Assembly: GCF_000723885.1 (NCBI RefSeq)
Contig: NZ_CCDG010000016.1
Coordinates: forward strand, 1 to 64,000
Length of the DNA: 64,000 nucleotides
Origin: Paenibacillus camerounensis
GTDB taxonomy: Bacteria; Bacillota; Bacilli; Paenibacillales; Paenibacillaceae
Reading direction: 5' to 3'
The position numbers were made by a program, and so were the translations under genes. The notes under the pieces were generated by a model, which saw nothing but the letters and a program-made list of their open reading frames with translations, was not told the DNA's origin and did no database searches. This document shows positions 34,244 to 43,991 of the stretch, piece by piece. Positions within the stretch are counted from its first letter, which is position 1; each line of letters opens with the position of its first letter.

Positions 34244-34930
34244 ATGAATAAATGGCTGAAAACGCTGCTGTTTCTCGCAGGCTCTGCGCTTTTAACACGT
34301 CTGATTCCATTCTCATCGGTTTTCCGCAATCTGGATACCATGTTCCATGAATTCGGGCATGCGCTGGTTACACTGCTGCTCTCGGGAAATGTGCTGAGGA
34401 TTGAGCTGTACGCAGACCATAGCGGCGTGACCTATTCGGCGGTCGAAGCAGGCTGGAGGCCGGTGCTGGTATCGCTCTCGGGGTATCCGCTGGCTTCGCT
34501 GTTCGCCCTGCTGCTGTTTTATCTGTATGCCAAAGGGCGCGAGCGCTGGGGTCTGCTGTTATCCTCGCTGGTATCGCTGATTATGCTGGTTCTGTATGTC
34601 AGGGGCGGCTTCGGCATGCTCTGGCTGGGCGGGTTTATTGCCCTTAATCTGGCACTATTGTATCTGTGGCCTAAGGCGAGCCGGTACTATTATCTGTTTT
34701 TGGCCTTTCTGACACTGGAAGAGTCTGTGATGGGGACGCTGTTCCTGTTCTCCGCTTCGCTGCTGTCTCCTTCCGGGGCCGGGGATGCGGCGAATCTGGC
34801 CGGGCTAACCTTTTTACCGGCATTCTTCTGGGCGGCATTGTTTGTTCTTTTTTCATTATTATGTGCAAAATGGTCGTTGGGGTTTTTTTTCAGAAATGAG
34901 GGCATGCGTAGTTACAGGAACAACCGGTGA
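34244..34930 (+). CDS. M50-like membrane metallopeptidase
   Basis: A 228-residue protein with six or seven hydrophobic segments and the zinc motif HEFGH (H35, E36, H39) inside the second segment, as in small M50B-like families. ATG 34244 follows GGGAAGGGGCTGAAGGT; upstream in-frame ATGs have no RBS. No PDZ domain is present, and I do not see a clear third ligand in a classical NPDG motif, so proteolysis is likely but not certain. Substrate unknown. It is transcribed away from the coiled-coil gene. Confidence 0.75.
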   Translation: MNKWLKTLLFLAGSALLTRLIPFSSVFRNLDTMFHEFGHALVTLLLSGNVLRIELYADHSGVTYSAVEAGWRPVLVSLSGYPLASLFALLLFYLYAKGRERWGLLLSSLVSLIMLVLYVRGGFGMLWLGGFIALNLALLYLWPKASRYYYLFLAFLTLEESVMGTLFLFSASLLSPSGAGDAANLAGLTFLPAFFWAALFVLFSLLCAKWSLGFFFRNEGMRSYRNNR

Positions 34931-34979
34931 AGGAGAAGTGGGTATTTCGCCATATTTAGACAAAAGGACATTTTTTCGT

Positions 34980-35019
34980 AAAGAGGCAATCTGCTTTTTA
35001 GTAGAGTGGCTCTTTTTTT
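34980..35019 (+). terminator. Hairpin terminator after the M50-like gene
   Basis: AAAGAG(34980-34985)/CTCTTT(35010-35015) stem with internal pairing and a run of seven T residues. Confidence 0.55.
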
Positions 35020-35117
35020 GTCGATAATATAGACGCGAACGTATATTCCATGACAAGGAGTTGTCCGCCATTATTGGTACATTAATAGAAGAACCAAAAA
35101 AAGAAAGAGGTGGAAAT

Positions 35118-35768
35118 ATGCAAGCTAGTATCCAGCCCATATTTACATGGAGCAGAAGCCGGATTTTTGCCGGGGTTTCCCGGAATTTAATACTGCTTGT
35201 GGAGTGGAAAGGCATGTCCCAGGGGGACGAGGCCCGTAAAAAAAGCCGTAAGGTCGTAGCACGGGAGATTGAGCTGCGCATCTGGCTGGAGTCCCATTTC
35301 ACATTTATAAAAGCTTACGGCTGCACCGCCGAAGCCGGTGAAGGAAGATCCCTGCTTCTCAGGCTGGGCAAAATCCACTCCGGCGCCAGCAAGTTCATCT
35401 GCCTGGAGTTCACAACTGAAGGCATGCCTGCCGGAATTCACGAGGCGCTCTGGCTGCAATGGCAGTACAAGCAGCCGCCGGTGGAGCGGATCAAGGAGCT
35501 GCCGCTGCAAAAGCTGGGACTTGAATATTCGCATCATACCGATGTACTCGCCATTGGAGGGAACTTCCATGTTGAAAAGCATCTGGAGCTGCTGAAGATG
35601 ATAAAGGTGCTGGAGGAGGCGTCGTTGCACCGTAACCGCAGTACTGACCCGATGCTGGCGGATAAGCTGCGCAGACAGGCGGATAAGCTGTTGCTGCTGG
35701 CGGCACGCTCAGGTGATATGCAGCTTGTGAAGGAAGCAGAAGTGCTGTATAAGCAGCTTGAAGCATAG
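35118..35768 (+). CDS. Hypothetical protein, possibly related to VWA-associated beta domains
   Basis: A 216-residue protein I cannot place. ATG 35118 is preferred because AAAGAGGTGGAAAT precedes it. The first 140 residues look beta-rich. A block LRLGKIHSGASKFICLEF resembles the beta-domain following von Willebrand A domains in some bacterial proteins, but no MIDAS motif (DxSxS) is present. The C-terminal 60 residues form a Leu/Lys helical hairpin. No signal peptide or membrane segment is seen. It stands alone between the M50-like gene and the WYL regulator. Confidence 0.6.
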   Translation: MQASIQPIFTWSRSRIFAGVSRNLILLVEWKGMSQGDEARKKSRKVVAREIELRIWLESHFTFIKAYGCTAEAGEGRSLLLRLGKIHSGASKFICLEFTTEGMPAGIHEALWLQWQYKQPPVERIKELPLQKLGLEYSHHTDVLAIGGNFHVEKHLELLKMIKVLEEASLHRNRSTDPMLADKLRRQADKLLLLAARSGDMQLVKEAEVLYKQLEA

Positions 35769-36027
35769 CGGACTGCTGATGGCATTAACGGGGATAAAGG
35801 AAGAAACACAAAGCTGTCAGCCGGAAAAGCTGCAAAACATACATAATGAATAACCTGCCGATCAAAGGACGCTTCACAGATTATGTAATATATAAATGTG
35901 GTAATGTAGTAAAATAGTTCTATTATCTTTTTGTGACTCGGTTATTAGATTCTCATTCATGGATAAATATAACTAATTTATATAAAATAATGGGTCTATT
36001 TTACCATATATCAAGGGGAACTGAAAA

Positions 36028-36993
36028 ATGACAGACCGATTGATCCGGCTGATGCGCATCATCACGTTAGTTCAGGCAAAACCTGGGATTCTGGCGCGTG
36101 AGCTGGCAGAACGCTGCGGCAACAGCGAAAGAACGATATATCGGGATATGGATGCGCTGAGCGCCATGCATATTCCGATCACCCACCTGGGACATGGGAA
36201 GGGATATGCTTTTATCGGTAATTTTGCATTGTACCCTTTGGATCTGACTGATGATGAGGCGGCGGCCTTTTCACAGCTGCGTAAAGTTATGGAGCACATT
36301 AGGCCTTTGCTGCCGACTGAATTCGAAACCGCCTATGAAAAAATAATGGCTTCACAATATAAGCGAAATGCGGAAAGAGAAGAAACAATGGAAAGTGTAA
36401 AGAAGGAACCCAGGCAGTCCGGGACGGACTGGAGTAAGGCGCAGCCGGAGCAGCCAGCTTTTCTGACGGAGATACTGTCTGCCGTGATGAAGCAGCGGAG
36501 CCTGCTGGCGGATTACTATGAGAACAGCTGTGAGGAGCTGGGCATACAGATTGATCCTTACTGCATTGTTCCGCTTGAGAACCGGATGTACCTGATCGGT
36601 GCCTGCCAGCGGTTCGGGAGAATCCGCGCTTTTCACATTAACGGCTTCTCCAAGGTGACTGTGCTGGACAACTGGTTTTCCAAGGAACGCTTTGATCTGC
36701 AGTCCTTTATGTCGCAAAAATGGAGCCTTGATCAGGACAGTGTGCAGATTGAGTTCAGGGTCCGTTTCTCAAAGCGGATGATGGAGCGGATTAAATATGA
36801 AGACCTGCTGGTAAGGCCCAGCAAGGTGGACAGGCAAAGCTCTTGTCTGGATTTCAAGGTGGCGGTCGGACAGGATATCGCTTTTGTCCGCTGGCTGATG
36901 AAATTCGAGGAGGAGGCGGAGATTCTGGAGCCGTTTTATTACAGGGATGTGTTAAGGCAGCACATTGAGAAATGGCTGATGCTGTATAAATGA
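36028..36993 (+). CDS. WYL-domain transcriptional regulator (DeoR-type HTH)
   Basis: A 321-residue protein. The N-terminal winged helix has ILARELAERCGNSERTIYRDMDALSAMHIPI (about 20-50). A linker rich in charged residues follows, then a WYL-type domain (about 150-230, ADYYENSCEELGIQIDPYCIVPLENRMYLIGAC) and a C-terminal WCX-like extension. WYL domains sense nucleotides, DNA or other ligands. AAGGGGAACTG precedes the ATG. The downstream peptide-type ABC operon, 251 bp away, is a candidate target. The A/T-rich 259-bp leader shows no strong operator. Confidence 0.85.
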   Translation: MTDRLIRLMRIITLVQAKPGILARELAERCGNSERTIYRDMDALSAMHIPITHLGHGKGYAFIGNFALYPLDLTDDEAAAFSQLRKVMEHIRPLLPTEFETAYEKIMASQYKRNAEREETMESVKKEPRQSGTDWSKAQPEQPAFLTEILSAVMKQRSLLADYYENSCEELGIQIDPYCIVPLENRMYLIGACQRFGRIRAFHINGFSKVTVLDNWFSKERFDLQSFMSQKWSLDQDSVQIEFRVRFSKRMMERIKYEDLLVRPSKVDRQSSCLDFKVAVGQDIAFVRWLMKFEEEAEILEPFYYRDVLRQHIEKWLMLYK

Positions 36994-37244
36994 TTTAGGA
37001 TGATGCAGGAGCTATTCCTGTTCTTCCGGCTTTAAACCGTCTAAATTGATAAGGTTAGTTAATTTTACAAATTTATCTTGTCTAGCGTGAGTTAATATAG
37101 TAAGTTATACATTAAATAACAGTAATGTTGATTTAACCCTTAAAAATAACTCCATTATGATATGTTTAGGTTATTATATCTAACATATTATACCTTTCCC
37201 GCATTTGACCTTTGTTCAATTTTTAGCAGAAGAGAGGGTTCAGC

Positions 37245-38237
37245 ATGATTCAGCCGATTCTGACAATTGAGGGTTTGCACACCCGTTTTTTTACCGAGCG
37301 CGGAGAGATTCCCGCCGTTGACGGTGTTGATCTGTTCATTCTTCCTGGAGAAGTGCTCGGTGTGGTCGGTGAATCCGGCTGCGGCAAAAGCGTGACCTCG
37401 TTATCCATCCTGAAGCTGGTTCCCGATCCGCCGGGCAAAATTGTGGGCGGCCGCATACTGTTCAAAGGCCGGGACATTGTACCGCTCAAGGAAAAAGAAA
37501 TGCGCCGAATCCGCGGAGATTCTGTAGCAATGATTTTTCAGGAGCCTATGACCTCGCTCAATCCGCTGTTCACAGTGGGACAGCAGATTATGGAAACGGT
37601 AAGGCTTCACCTCGGATTGTCCAAAAAAGACGCTAGAGAGCATGCGGTAGGGATGCTCCGCAAGGTTGGAATCCCCCGCCCTGAGGCGGTAGTTGATGAA
37701 TATCCGCACCAGCTTTCGGGAGGGATGCGCCAGCGGGTCATGATTGCGATGTCCATCTCCTGCAATCCCGAGCTGCTGATAGCGGATGAGCCGACCACGG
37801 CACTCGACGTGACAATTCAGGCCCAGATTCTTGATCTGCTCCGGCGGCTGAACGAAGAGCAGGGAACGGCTGTAATGCTGATCACCCATGATCTTGGTGT
37901 GGTGGCGGAAATGTGCCACCGGGTTGTGGTGATGTATGCAGGGAAGGTAGTGGAGGAGGGCAGCGTACAGGATATTTTTAAGAATCCGCTGCATCCGTAC
38001 ACACGCGGTTTGATAGAATCTGTACCCCGGATGAATGAGACGCGGGAGCGGCTGCATTCTATCCCGGGCAGCGTACCGATCCTCAGCAAGGACATGCAGG
38101 GCTGCCGGTTCGCACCGCGCTGCGGCAATGTGATGGATGTCTGCCGTGAGGCGCTGCCGCAGCTTACACTGCAGGAGAATCAGCATAGCTGCAGATGCTG
38201 GCTGCATGAAACCCGGCGGGAGGAGGCCGTTGTATGA
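37245..38237 (+). CDS. Peptide/nickel-type ABC transporter ATPase (OppD/DppD-like)
   Basis: A 330-residue ATPase. Walker A is GESGCGKSV (about 45-53), the Q-loop [10 protein letters not shown], the signature LSGGMRQRV, Walker [13 protein letters not shown] and the H-loop THD. The C-terminal oligopeptide-transporter tail has CRFAPRC and later cysteines, which in DppD-type proteins can bind an iron-sulfur cluster. AGAGAGGG precedes the ATG. First gene of a five-gene importer. Its stop overlaps the next start by four bases. Substrate may be di/oligopeptide, nickel or a glycan. Confidence 0.93.
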   Translation: MIQPILTIEGLHTRFFTERGEIPAVDGVDLFILPGEVLGVVGESGCGKSVTSLSILKLVPDPPGKIVGGRILFKGRDIVPLKEKEMRRIRGDSVAMIFQEPMTSLNPLFTVGQQIMETVRLHLGLSKKDAREHAVGMLRKVGIPRPEAVVDEYPHQLSGGMRQRVMIAMSISCNPELLIADEPTTALDVTIQAQILDLLRRLNEEQGTAVMLITHDLGVVAEMCHRVVVMYAGKVVEEGSVQDIFKNPLHPYTRGLIESVPRMNETRERLHSIPGSVPILSKDMQGCRFAPRCGNVMDVCREALPQLTLQENQHSCRCWLHETRREEAVV

Positions 38238-39226
38238 GTGAAACGCTGCTTGAGGTCAAAGGGCTCAAAAAGTATTATCCGATCCGCAAAGGATTCTTCA
38301 ATAAAGCCCAGGGCTTCGTCAAGGCTGTGGATGATATATCCTTTTCGGTAAGAAAAGGCGAAACCTTCGGTCTGGTCGGGGAGAGCGGGTGCGGTAAATC
38401 CACCACCGGACGTTCCCTGCTGCGGCTGATAGAGCCGACTGCGGGTGAAATCAGCTTCGAGGGGCAGGACATTACGAAGCTGTCCATGGAAGAGATGCGC
38501 AGACGCCGCCGTGACATGCAATTTGTATTCCAGGACCCCTTCTCGTCGCTGGATCCGCGCCACACCGTGCAGCGCATTCTGGAGGAGCCGCTCATTGTGC
38601 ACGGAGCAGGCAATTCCATGCAGCGGAAGGCGGCGGTGGAGCGGCTGGCAGACGTAGTCGGCCTGGCCAAAGCTCATCTGCAGCGCTATCCGCATCAATT
38701 CTCCGGCGGCCAGCGCCAGCGGATTGGTATTGCCAGAGCGCTGGCGCTGCAGCCTAAGCTGATTATCGCCGATGAGCCGGTATCCGCGCTGGATGTATCT
38801 ATCCAGTCCCAGGTGATTAACCTGATGCAGGATCTGCAGCGGGAGTTCGGATTGACCTACATATTTATTGCTCATGATCTCAGTGTAGTGAAGCACATCT
38901 GCGACCGCGTTGCCGTGATGTATCTGGGCCGGATTGTTGAAGTGAGCGGCAAGCACAGACTGTATGACGAGCCGCAGCATCCCTATACGCAGGCGCTGCT
39001 GTCAGCTGTGCCTGAGCCGGATCCTGATTTCCGCAAAGAACGGATCATTCTGCAGGGCGAAGTGCCGAGTCCGGCAAATGCGCCGGCCGGCTGTGCCTTT
39101 AATACCCGTTGTCCCCGCGTGATGGATGTATGCCGGAATGTAAGGCCGCCGCTGCTGGAGAGCGGAGCCGGACATCTGACAGCCTGCCATCTGTACGATA
39201 GAGAGGCTGGAATCCGGTTTGCCTAG
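38234..39226 (+). CDS. Peptide/nickel-type ABC transporter ATPase (OppF/DppF-like)
   Basis: A 330-residue partner ATPase. Walker A is GESGCGKST, the Q-loop FQDPFSSLDP, the signature FSGGQRQRI, Walker B LIIADEPVSALD and the H-loop AHD. The C-terminal tail CAFNTRCPRVMDVC again carries the Cys cluster. Insertion of FFNKAQGFVKAVDDISF near the N-terminus is typical of OppF. It is coupled to the upstream ATPase by an ATGA overlap and separated from the binding-protein gene by a 119-bp gap holding a hairpin. Confidence 0.93.
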   Translation: MSETLLEVKGLKKYYPIRKGFFNKAQGFVKAVDDISFSVRKGETFGLVGESGCGKSTTGRSLLRLIEPTAGEISFEGQDITKLSMEEMRRRRRDMQFVFQDPFSSLDPRHTVQRILEEPLIVHGAGNSMQRKAAVERLADVVGLAKAHLQRYPHQFSGGQRQRIGIARALALQPKLIIADEPVSALDVSIQSQVINLMQDLQREFGLTYIFIAHDLSVVKHICDRVAVMYLGRIVEVSGKHRLYDEPQHPYTQALLSAVPEPDPDFRKERIILQGEVPSPANAPAGCAFNTRCPRVMDVCRNVRPPLLESGAGHLTACHLYDREAGIRFA

Positions 39227-39269
39227 AGACCCGGCGGCTGACAGCCGTGAGTGAAGGAAGTGCGCCTGG

Positions 39270-39301
39270 TATATGGCCGCGCTAATGCGCAGCTCCATAT
39301 A
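39270..39301 (+). promoter_or_regulatory. Intercistronic hairpin before the binding-protein gene
   Basis: TATATGG/CCATATA and GCGC/GCGC nested stem around TAAT, with no T-run after it. Such hairpins between transporter genes often stabilise mRNA ends or allow differential expression of the binding protein; the role here is inferred. Confidence 0.5.
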
Positions 39302-39345
39302 AATGCTTTACAACATTCAAAGAAAAGAAGGGAGCTTTTCTAGAG

Positions 39346-41016
39346 ATGAAAAAATGGAGTAGTCTTGCACTTGCAGTAACTCTGGGGGCGGTTTTGACAT
39401 TAAGCGGCTGCGGAGGCAATAACAACAATGCGGCCACAGAAGCAACATCAGGTTCAAATGCGGCGGCAACGGCTGCGCCTGAAAGCTCTCCCGATGCGGC
39501 GGCATCCGCACAGGATACCCTGATTTTGGGGCGCGGCGGCGATTCTGCCTCGCTGGACCCGGCGATTGTAACCGACGGTGAATCGCTGAAGATTGCCCAT
39601 CAGGTTTTTGACTCCCTGCTGGAATACAAGCCGGGAACCTCGGAAGTACAGGCGTCGCTCGCCGACAGCTGGAAAGTATCGGAGGACGGTCTTTCCTATA
39701 CCTTTAAGCTGCATCCGGGTGTGAAATTCCATGACGGAACAGATTTTGATGCCGAAGCGGTTGTGTTCAACTTCACCCGCTGGAGCGATCCGGCAAGTGA
39801 ATTCAAATTTGAAGGCGACTCCTTTGACTATTACGATTCGATGTTCGGTCCTGACGGCAGCCGTGTCATCAAAGAAGTGAAGGCTGTAGATGCTGCGACC
39901 GTACAATTTACCCTTAACCAGCCGCAGGCTCCGTTCCTGCAGAATATTGCAATGACTTCCTTCGGTATTGCCAGCCCTGCGGCCATTAAGGACAAAAAGG
40001 AAAATTTCAAGAATGAGCCTGTAGGCACCGGCCCGTTTGTTTTCACGGAGTGGAAGCACAATGATTCCATCACTCTGGACAAAAACACCGGGTACTGGAA
40101 AGAAGGACTTCCTAAGTTGAACAAAGTCATCGTCCGCTCGATTCCGGACAATTCGGCACGCTTCAATGCCCTGCAGAACGGTGAAATCGACCTGATGGAA
40201 GATCTGAGTCCGGACGATTTGTCGACGCTTGAAGGAAATACCGATCTGCAGAAGATTGAGCGTCCGCCGTTCAATGTTGCCTACCTGGGCTTCAACTTTA
40301 ACAAGAAACCGTTTGACAATGTAAAAGTAAGACAAGCGCTGAACCATGCTGTGAACAAACAGGCTATCATCGATGCTTTCTTCTCGGGTCAGGCTACGGC
40401 TGCAGTGAACCCGATGCCTCCGTCACTGTGGGGCTATAATGATGCCGTGCAGGATTATGAATACGATCTGGACAAAGCGAAGGCGCTGCTGGCTGAAGCC
40501 GGTTATCCTGACGGTCTGCCGGATACAGTAACCCTCTATGCTATGCCGGTATCCCGCCCTTACATGCCGGACGGCAAAAAGGTAGCCGAGGCTATTCAGG
40601 CCGATTGGGAAAAAATCGGTGTGAACACCGTCATTCAATCCCCCGAATGGGCGACCTATCTCGATGACACCAAGGCCGGAGAAAAGGATGATATCTATAT
40701 GCTCGGCTGGACCGGTGACAACGGTGACCCTGATAACTTTCTGTATACGCTGCTTGATAAAGATGCGATCCCGGGCAATAACCGTTCCTTCTATGTAAAT
40801 GAAGAGCTTCATACCATTCTGGTAAATGCGCAGAAAGAAACAGATCAGACGAAGCGCTCAGATCTGTATAAGCAGGCCCAGGGAATCATTAAAGCGGATG
40901 CGCCTTGGATTCCGCTCGTGCACACTACCCCGCTGCTGGCTGCCAAGTCTAATCTGAAAGGCTATGTTCCAGGTCCGACAGGTACGGAATATTACAGCGA
41001 AATTTACTTCGAATAG
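39346..41016 (+). CDS. Peptide-type ABC transporter substrate-binding lipoprotein (SBP_bac_5)
   Basis: A 556-residue lipoprotein. The signal peptide ends in the lipobox LSGC (Cys about residue 23) followed by an Asn/Ala/Ser-rich linker. Family features are SLDPAIVTDGESLKIAHQVFDSL, GLSYTFKLHPGVKFHDGTDFDAEAVVFNF, PVGTGPFVFTEW and NKKPFDNVKVRQALNHAVNKQ. It should deliver ligand to the two permeases downstream. The family covers peptides, nickel and oligosaccharides; sequence alone does not say which. Confidence 0.92.
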   Translation: MKKWSSLALAVTLGAVLTLSGCGGNNNNAATEATSGSNAAATAAPESSPDAAASAQDTLILGRGGDSASLDPAIVTDGESLKIAHQVFDSLLEYKPGTSEVQASLADSWKVSEDGLSYTFKLHPGVKFHDGTDFDAEAVVFNFTRWSDPASEFKFEGDSFDYYDSMFGPDGSRVIKEVKAVDAATVQFTLNQPQAPFLQNIAMTSFGIASPAAIKDKKENFKNEPVGTGPFVFTEWKHNDSITLDKNTGYWKEGLPKLNKVIVRSIPDNSARFNALQNGEIDLMEDLSPDDLSTLEGNTDLQKIERPPFNVAYLGFNFNKKPFDNVKVRQALNHAVNKQAIIDAFFSGQATAAVNPMPPSLWGYNDAVQDYEYDLDKAKALLAEAGYPDGLPDTVTLYAMPVSRPYMPDGKKVAEAIQADWEKIGVNTVIQSPEWATYLDDTKAGEKDDIYMLGWTGDNGDPDNFLYTLLDKDAIPGNNRSFYVNEELHTILVNAQKETDQTKRSDLYKQAQGIIKADAPWIPLVHTTPLLAAKSNLKGYVPGPTGTEYYSEIYFE

Positions 41017-41095
41017 TATGATCCGACAGCATGTCCTTGCCGCCGCGGCTGCCGCTGCGGCAAGTGATTCTGGGATATCCGGAAGGTGAGCCGAT

Positions 41096-42100
41096 TTGAA
41101 CTCCTACCTATTAAAACGTGTTATGGTTCTGATTCCTGTACTGATCGGAATGACCATCATCGTCTTTTCGATCATTCATGCCATTCCGGGGGACCCGGCT
41201 GAGACGATCCTCGGACAGAAAGCAACGGAACAGTCCAAGCAGGCGCTGCGGGAGCAGCTCGGTCTGGATAAGCCCTGGCTGCAGCAGTATTTCAATTATA
41301 TGGGGGATTTGCTGCAAGGCGATTTAGGCACCTCCATCCGTACCAAAACACCCATTGCCAAGGAAATAATGCCTTATCTGGCGGCAACTCTGGAACTTAC
41401 GGCTGCCAGTATGCTGTTTGCGACCCTTGTAGGCGTCAATGCGGGAATTCTGAGCGCCTGGCGGCAAAACTCCTGGTTCGACTATACTGCGATGATCATT
41501 GCACTCATAGGGGTATCCATGCCGATTTTCTGGCTGGGGCTGATGGAACAGCTGTTGTTTGCGCTGAAGCTGCACTGGCTGCCTTCCATAGGAAGGATGG
41601 ATCAGCGTAATCCGGTGGAGAGCATCACCAATCTGTATGTTCTTGATACCATTATTGCAGGGCAGTGGGGCCAGCTGTGGACGGTTATTAAGCACTTAAT
41701 TCTGCCAAGTATAGCGCTCGGTACAATTCCGATGGCCATAATCGCCCGGATGACCCGTTCCAGTATGCTTGAGGTTATGAACTCCGACTATATCCGTACG
41801 GCCAAAGCCAAAGGCATGTCACAGTTTTTTGTCGTCTACAAGCATGCGCTGAAAAATGCTCTAATTCCTGTGCTGACGGTGATTGGGCTGCAGACCGGTG
41901 CCCTGCTTGGCGGTGCGGTACTGACCGAGACGATCTTTGCCTGGCCGGGCGTGGGAAGATATATATTTGAAGCGATCAGCTCACGTGATTATCCGGTCAT
42001 TCAGACCGGAATTCTGATTATTGCATTCATTTTTGTAATGATTAATCTGCTTGTGGATCTGCTCTATGCGGCTGTTGATCCGCGCATCAATTATAAGTGA
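41096..42100 (+). CDS. Peptide-type ABC transporter permease (DppB-like)
   Basis: A 334-residue permease with about six TM helices. The N-terminus SYLLKRVMVLIPVLIGMTIIVFSIIHAIPGDPA is typical of OppB/DppB, and the cytoplasmic EAA loop lies at DYIRTAKAKGMSQFFVVYKHALKNALIPV. It starts at TTG 41096 with GGAAGGTGA upstream. Thirteen bases separate it from the second permease gene. It forms the channel with that protein. Confidence 0.92.
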   Translation: MNSYLLKRVMVLIPVLIGMTIIVFSIIHAIPGDPAETILGQKATEQSKQALREQLGLDKPWLQQYFNYMGDLLQGDLGTSIRTKTPIAKEIMPYLAATLELTAASMLFATLVGVNAGILSAWRQNSWFDYTAMIIALIGVSMPIFWLGLMEQLLFALKLHWLPSIGRMDQRNPVESITNLYVLDTIIAGQWGQLWTVIKHLILPSIALGTIPMAIIARMTRSSMLEVMNSDYIRTAKAKGMSQFFVVYKHALKNALIPVLTVIGLQTGALLGGAVLTETIFAWPGVGRYIFEAISSRDYPVIQTGILIIAFIFVMINLLVDLLYAAVDPRINYK

Positions 42101-42113
42101 GGGGGGATAGCAT

Positions 42114-43007
42114 ATGGGACAAGCAGCCGTAAATGTAACACCCCCGAATGTACAGGGCGAGAAGGTTTCCGGACCCTGGCGCGATGCGTGGAGGGCTTTC
42201 CGCAAGAATAAGACAGCGATGCTCGGTCTGTGTATTATTGTTTTTTTTGTACTGATCGCACTGCTGGCACCATTCATTGCGCCTTACGGCTATAAGGAGC
42301 AGGAGCTGGTCAACCGTCTGAAGGCACCGTCTGCCGAGCACTGGTTCGGAACCGATGATCTGGGAAGGGATATCTTTACCCGGATACTGTACGGAGCGCG
42401 AATCTCCCTGTGGGTAGGTTTTTTTTCGGTGATCGGGTCGATTGTGGCCGGGACCTTTCTTGGCGTGCTGGCCGGATTTTACGGCAGATGGGTTGATATG
42501 CTGATTTCCCGGCTGTTTGACATTCTGCTGGCTTTTCCCGGCATTCTGCTGGCTATTGCGATTGTCGCTATCCTCGGGCCTTCGCTGCAGAATGCGCTGT
42601 ATGCGATTGCGATCGTCAATATCCCGGCCTATGGCCGGCTGGTCCGGGCAAAGGTGCTCTCACTGAAATCGGAGGAGTATATCATAGCGGCAAAGGCTAT
42701 AGGGATGAAGAACTCACGGATTCTGCTTACGCATATTCTGCCGAACAGTCTGACGCCGATTATCGTACAGGGGACCTTGGGGATTGCGACAGCCATTATT
42801 GAGGCGGCGGCGCTTGGTTTCCTGGGGCTTGGTGCACAGCCTCCGGAGCCGGAGTGGGGGAAGATGCTGTCGGATTCCAGGCAGTTCATTCAGAAGGCGC
42901 CGTGGACGGTTATTTTTCCCGGCTTGTCCATTATGCTGACTGTACTGGGCTTCAATCTGATGGGGGACGGCCTGCGGGATGTACTTGATCCGCGGATGAA
43001 GAACTAA
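42114..43007 (+). CDS. Peptide-type ABC transporter permease (DppC-like)
   Basis: A 297-residue permease. The N-terminal cytoplasmic stretch ends RDAWRAFRKNKTAMLGLCII, then six TM helices. HWFGTDDLGRDIFTRILYGARISL is the OppC/DppC signature, and the EAA loop is EEYIIAAKAIGMKNSRILLTHILPN. GAGGGGGGAT precedes the ATG. Last gene of the importer, closed by the terminator at 43021-43057. Confidence 0.93.
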   Translation: MGQAAVNVTPPNVQGEKVSGPWRDAWRAFRKNKTAMLGLCIIVFFVLIALLAPFIAPYGYKEQELVNRLKAPSAEHWFGTDDLGRDIFTRILYGARISLWVGFFSVIGSIVAGTFLGVLAGFYGRWVDMLISRLFDILLAFPGILLAIAIVAILGPSLQNALYAIAIVNIPAYGRLVRAKVLSLKSEEYIIAAKAIGMKNSRILLTHILPNSLTPIIVQGTLGIATAIIEAAALGFLGLGAQPPEPEWGKMLSDSRQFIQKAPWTVIFPGLSIMLTVLGFNLMGDGLRDVLDPRMKN

Positions 43008-43020
43008 ATATCAATTCAGA

Positions 43021-43057
43021 AAGTCCTTTGGGCGGCAATCCGCTAAAGGGCTTTTTT
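43021..43057 (+). terminator. Terminator of the ABC importer operon
   Basis: AAGTCCTTT/AAAGGGCTT with an inner GCGG/CCGC stem and six T residues. Confidence 0.88.
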
Positions 43058-43078
43058 ATCTTCTTTTACACACTGGAT

Positions 43079-43107
43079 ATAACTAAACATAAACAAACAT
43101 AACTAAA
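43079..43107 (+). promoter_or_regulatory. Paired direct repeats in the modA promoter region
   Basis: ATAACTAAA occurs at 43079-43087 and again at 43099-43107, exactly 20 bp apart (two helical turns), upstream of an extended -10 at 43132-43140 (TGCTAAAAT). A candidate binding site for the excisionase-type regulator encoded at 44716-45714. Confidence 0.4.
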
Positions 43108-43177
43108 TATATAGTAAAACGAAAAAAGATATGCTAAAATAGCACCAAAATATAGATACATAAGCAGGAGGAAAATT

Positions 43178-43960
43178 ATGTTGAAGAAATGGGCTATGCT
43201 AGTTTTATCTTTTTTACTCGTGTCGGGTATTTCAGTGTCATCGGTGGACCAGGTGCAGGCGGCAGCCAAAAAGACAGAAATTATTGTATCTGCAGCAGCC
43301 AGTCTGCAGGATAGCTTGGACAAGATTGCAGTACAGTACGAGAAGCTTCATCCTGACATCGACCTTGTATTCAACTATGGCGCTTCCGGTACGCTGCAAA
43401 AGCAAATTGAACAAGGGGCTCCTGCTGACCTGTTCTTCTCTGCCGGTGATAAACAGATGACGGCGCTGATCGACGGGGGGCTTATCTCTGAGAATAAGCA
43501 GCTCTTAAAGAACCAGCTGGTACTGGTTGTACCTGCTAACTCCAAGACAGTAATCACCACCATTACACAGCTTACTGACAAAGCCTTTAAAAAGGTAGCT
43601 GTCGGCCAGCCTGAATCTGTACCTGCCGGCCAGTATGCCCAGCAGTCATTAACTGCCAAGAAGGTATGGGATACACTGCAAAGCAAGCTGGTCTTTGCCA
43701 AGGATGTCCGCCAGGTCCTCTCCTATGTGGAGACAGGTAATGCGGATGCGGGCTTCGTATACAAGACGGATGCCCTGACTTCCAAGAAGGTCAAGATCGC
43801 TCTTACCGTAGGCGGCCATGTCCATAAAGCAATTAATTACCCTGTAGGCATTATAAAGGAATCTGATCATCAGGCAGAAGCCAAGGCGTTCTACAATTAT
43901 GTCCAGACCAAGGCAGCAGGCAGTATTTTCACAAGCTACGGCTTTTCACTGGCCAATTAA
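43178..43960 (+). CDS. modA: Molybdate-binding periplasmic-type protein
   Basis: A 260-residue ModA homologue. The N-terminal signal peptide (about 1-30, ending QVQAAAKK) has no lipobox Cys, unusual for a Gram-positive binding protein, so it may be retained another way or secreted. Oxyanion-binding regions are SAAASLQDSLDKIA, FNYGASGTLQKQIEQGAPADLFFSAG, and EFxxxD-like YVETGNADAGFVYKTDA. AGGAGGAAAATT precedes the ATG. It delivers molybdate or tungstate to the ModB permease encoded 31 bp downstream. Confidence 0.92.
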   Translation: MLKKWAMLVLSFLLVSGISVSSVDQVQAAAKKTEIIVSAAASLQDSLDKIAVQYEKLHPDIDLVFNYGASGTLQKQIEQGAPADLFFSAGDKQMTALIDGGLISENKQLLKNQLVLVVPANSKTVITTITQLTDKAFKKVAVGQPESVPAGQYAQQSLTAKKVWDTLQSKLVFAKDVRQVLSYVETGNADAGFVYKTDALTSKKVKIALTVGGHVHKAINYPVGIIKESDHQAEAKAFYNYVQTKAAGSIFTSYGFSLAN

Positions 43961-43991
43961 TTGAGATTAGAGATAAGCGGGGTGAAAGCGT